Origin: Clostridia bacterium
Lineage (GTDB): Bacteria; Bacillota; Clostridia; Oscillospirales; Acutalibacteraceae
Direction: 5' to 3'
Assembly: GCA_017437165.1 (NCBI GenBank)
Contig: JAFSBS010000330.1
Coordinates: 1 to 7,562, forward strand
Length of the DNA stretch: 7,562 nt
Position numbers and translations under genes: made by a program. A model generated the notes under the pieces. It worked only from the letters and a program-made list of their open reading frames with translations, did no database searches and had not been told where the DNA came from. This document shows, piece by piece, positions 7,221 to 7,562 of the stretch. Position 1 is the stretch's first letter, and each line of letters starts with the position of its first letter.

Positions 7221-7562
7221 TCATCTTTTAACATTCGCACTAGCCTTATAGGTACTTCCATAAGAGCCACTCACTGCCTTAACTGTGTACTTATAATATA
7301 CACCTTTCTTTGCAGATTTATCAGTCCAATTTGTTTTAGTTGCAGCCGCTGTACCCATCTTTTTCCAACCTGACCATTTTTTAGTCTTTGTGTTGTACTC
7401 TGAACGATAAACTGCGTAACCTTGCGCGCCTGAGCTTTGTGTCCACGCAACATTTATGCCGTTGCTTACTGCTTTTACTGTTGTTGTCGGTTGTGCGAGG
7501 TAAAGTAATGTATTTGATGCTTTATAGGTACTCTTGACACTACCATTGATTGCTCTTACTGT
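7221..7562 (-). CDS. C-terminal end of a fibronectin type III-like repeat protein, start outside the window
   Basis: The minus strand is open from the window edge to a TGA at 7223-7221, giving 113 residues. Residues 27-113 form one complete fibronectin-III-like beta-sandwich: a TVKAVSNGINVAW start (28-40), GYAVYRSEY (48-56), a WSGWKKMGT strand (63-71), WTDKSAKKGVYYKYTVKAV (79-97) and the closing SYGSTYKASANVKR. Residues 1-17 are the end of a preceding copy: TVRAINGSVKSTYKAS matches TVKAVSGSYGSTYKAS at 93-108, a period of 92 residues. Such repeats usually sit as spacer or binding modules at the end of secreted or cell-surface proteins in Clostridia, often behind an enzyme domain, but nothing here shows the catalytic part or the export signal. 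There is no sorting motif at the C-terminus. The hairpin at 7070-7115 probably ends its transcript. Family call is good; protein function is unknown. Confidence 0.8.
   Translation of the reverse strand, partial: TVRAINGSVKSTYKASNTLLYLAQPTTTVKAVSNGINVAWTQSSGAQGYAVYRSEYNTKTKKWSGWKKMGTAAATKTNWTDKSAKKGVYYKYTVKAVSGSYGSTYKASANVKR

Noticed and set aside
7271..7453. 60-residue minus-strand frame beginning with an ATG
   Set aside because: It is an offset frame within the fibronectin-III-like coding region; the in-frame reading shows clear repeat homology and this one does not.

Overview
This window comes from an AT-rich, low-GC Gram-positive bacterium. The best guess is a gut-type member of Clostridia (Oscillospiraceae/Ruminococcus-like). 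The clues are the strong AAAGGAG/GGAGGTG ribosome binding sites, the TATAAT promoters, the firmicute-like UvrA and UvrB, and a fibronectin-III-like repeat protein of the kind common in those genomes. Genus and species cannot be fixed from the sequence alone. All five genes read on the minus strand, so transcription runs from high to low coordinates.

In transcription order: (1) 7562-7221 is the C-terminal end of a fibronectin-III-like repeat protein whose start lies outside the window. (2) 7220-6917 is a 304-base non-coding gap. It holds two inverted arrays of the 7-base unit NTTGAAA, a perfect 14-bp palindromic hairpin that probably ends the preceding transcript, and the uvrB promoter and ribosome binding site. 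(3) 6916-4955 is uvrB and 4945-2114 is uvrA. They are intact, full length, 9 bases apart and evidently one operon. (4) 2113-2048 is a 66-base gap with a near-consensus promoter starting 4 bases after the uvrA stop. (5) 2047-797 is a membrane-embedded M28-family metallopeptidase. (6) 794-1 is a DUF2804-family protein, cut by the window edge and coupled to the peptidase gene.

Functionally, UvrA and UvrB are the damage-recognition core of nucleotide excision repair: UvrA finds the lesion and loads UvrB, and UvrC (not in this window) cuts. The peptidase and DUF2804 pair looks like a separate two-gene unit with its own promoter, though read-through from uvrBA is possible because no convincing terminator separates them.

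Most of the window is ordinary housekeeping sequence, and I found no convincing undescribed system. The points most worth a second look are the inverted heptamer arrays that abut the uvrB promoter, the peptidase whose catalytic domain is interrupted by two membrane hairpins, and its coupling to a gene of unknown function.
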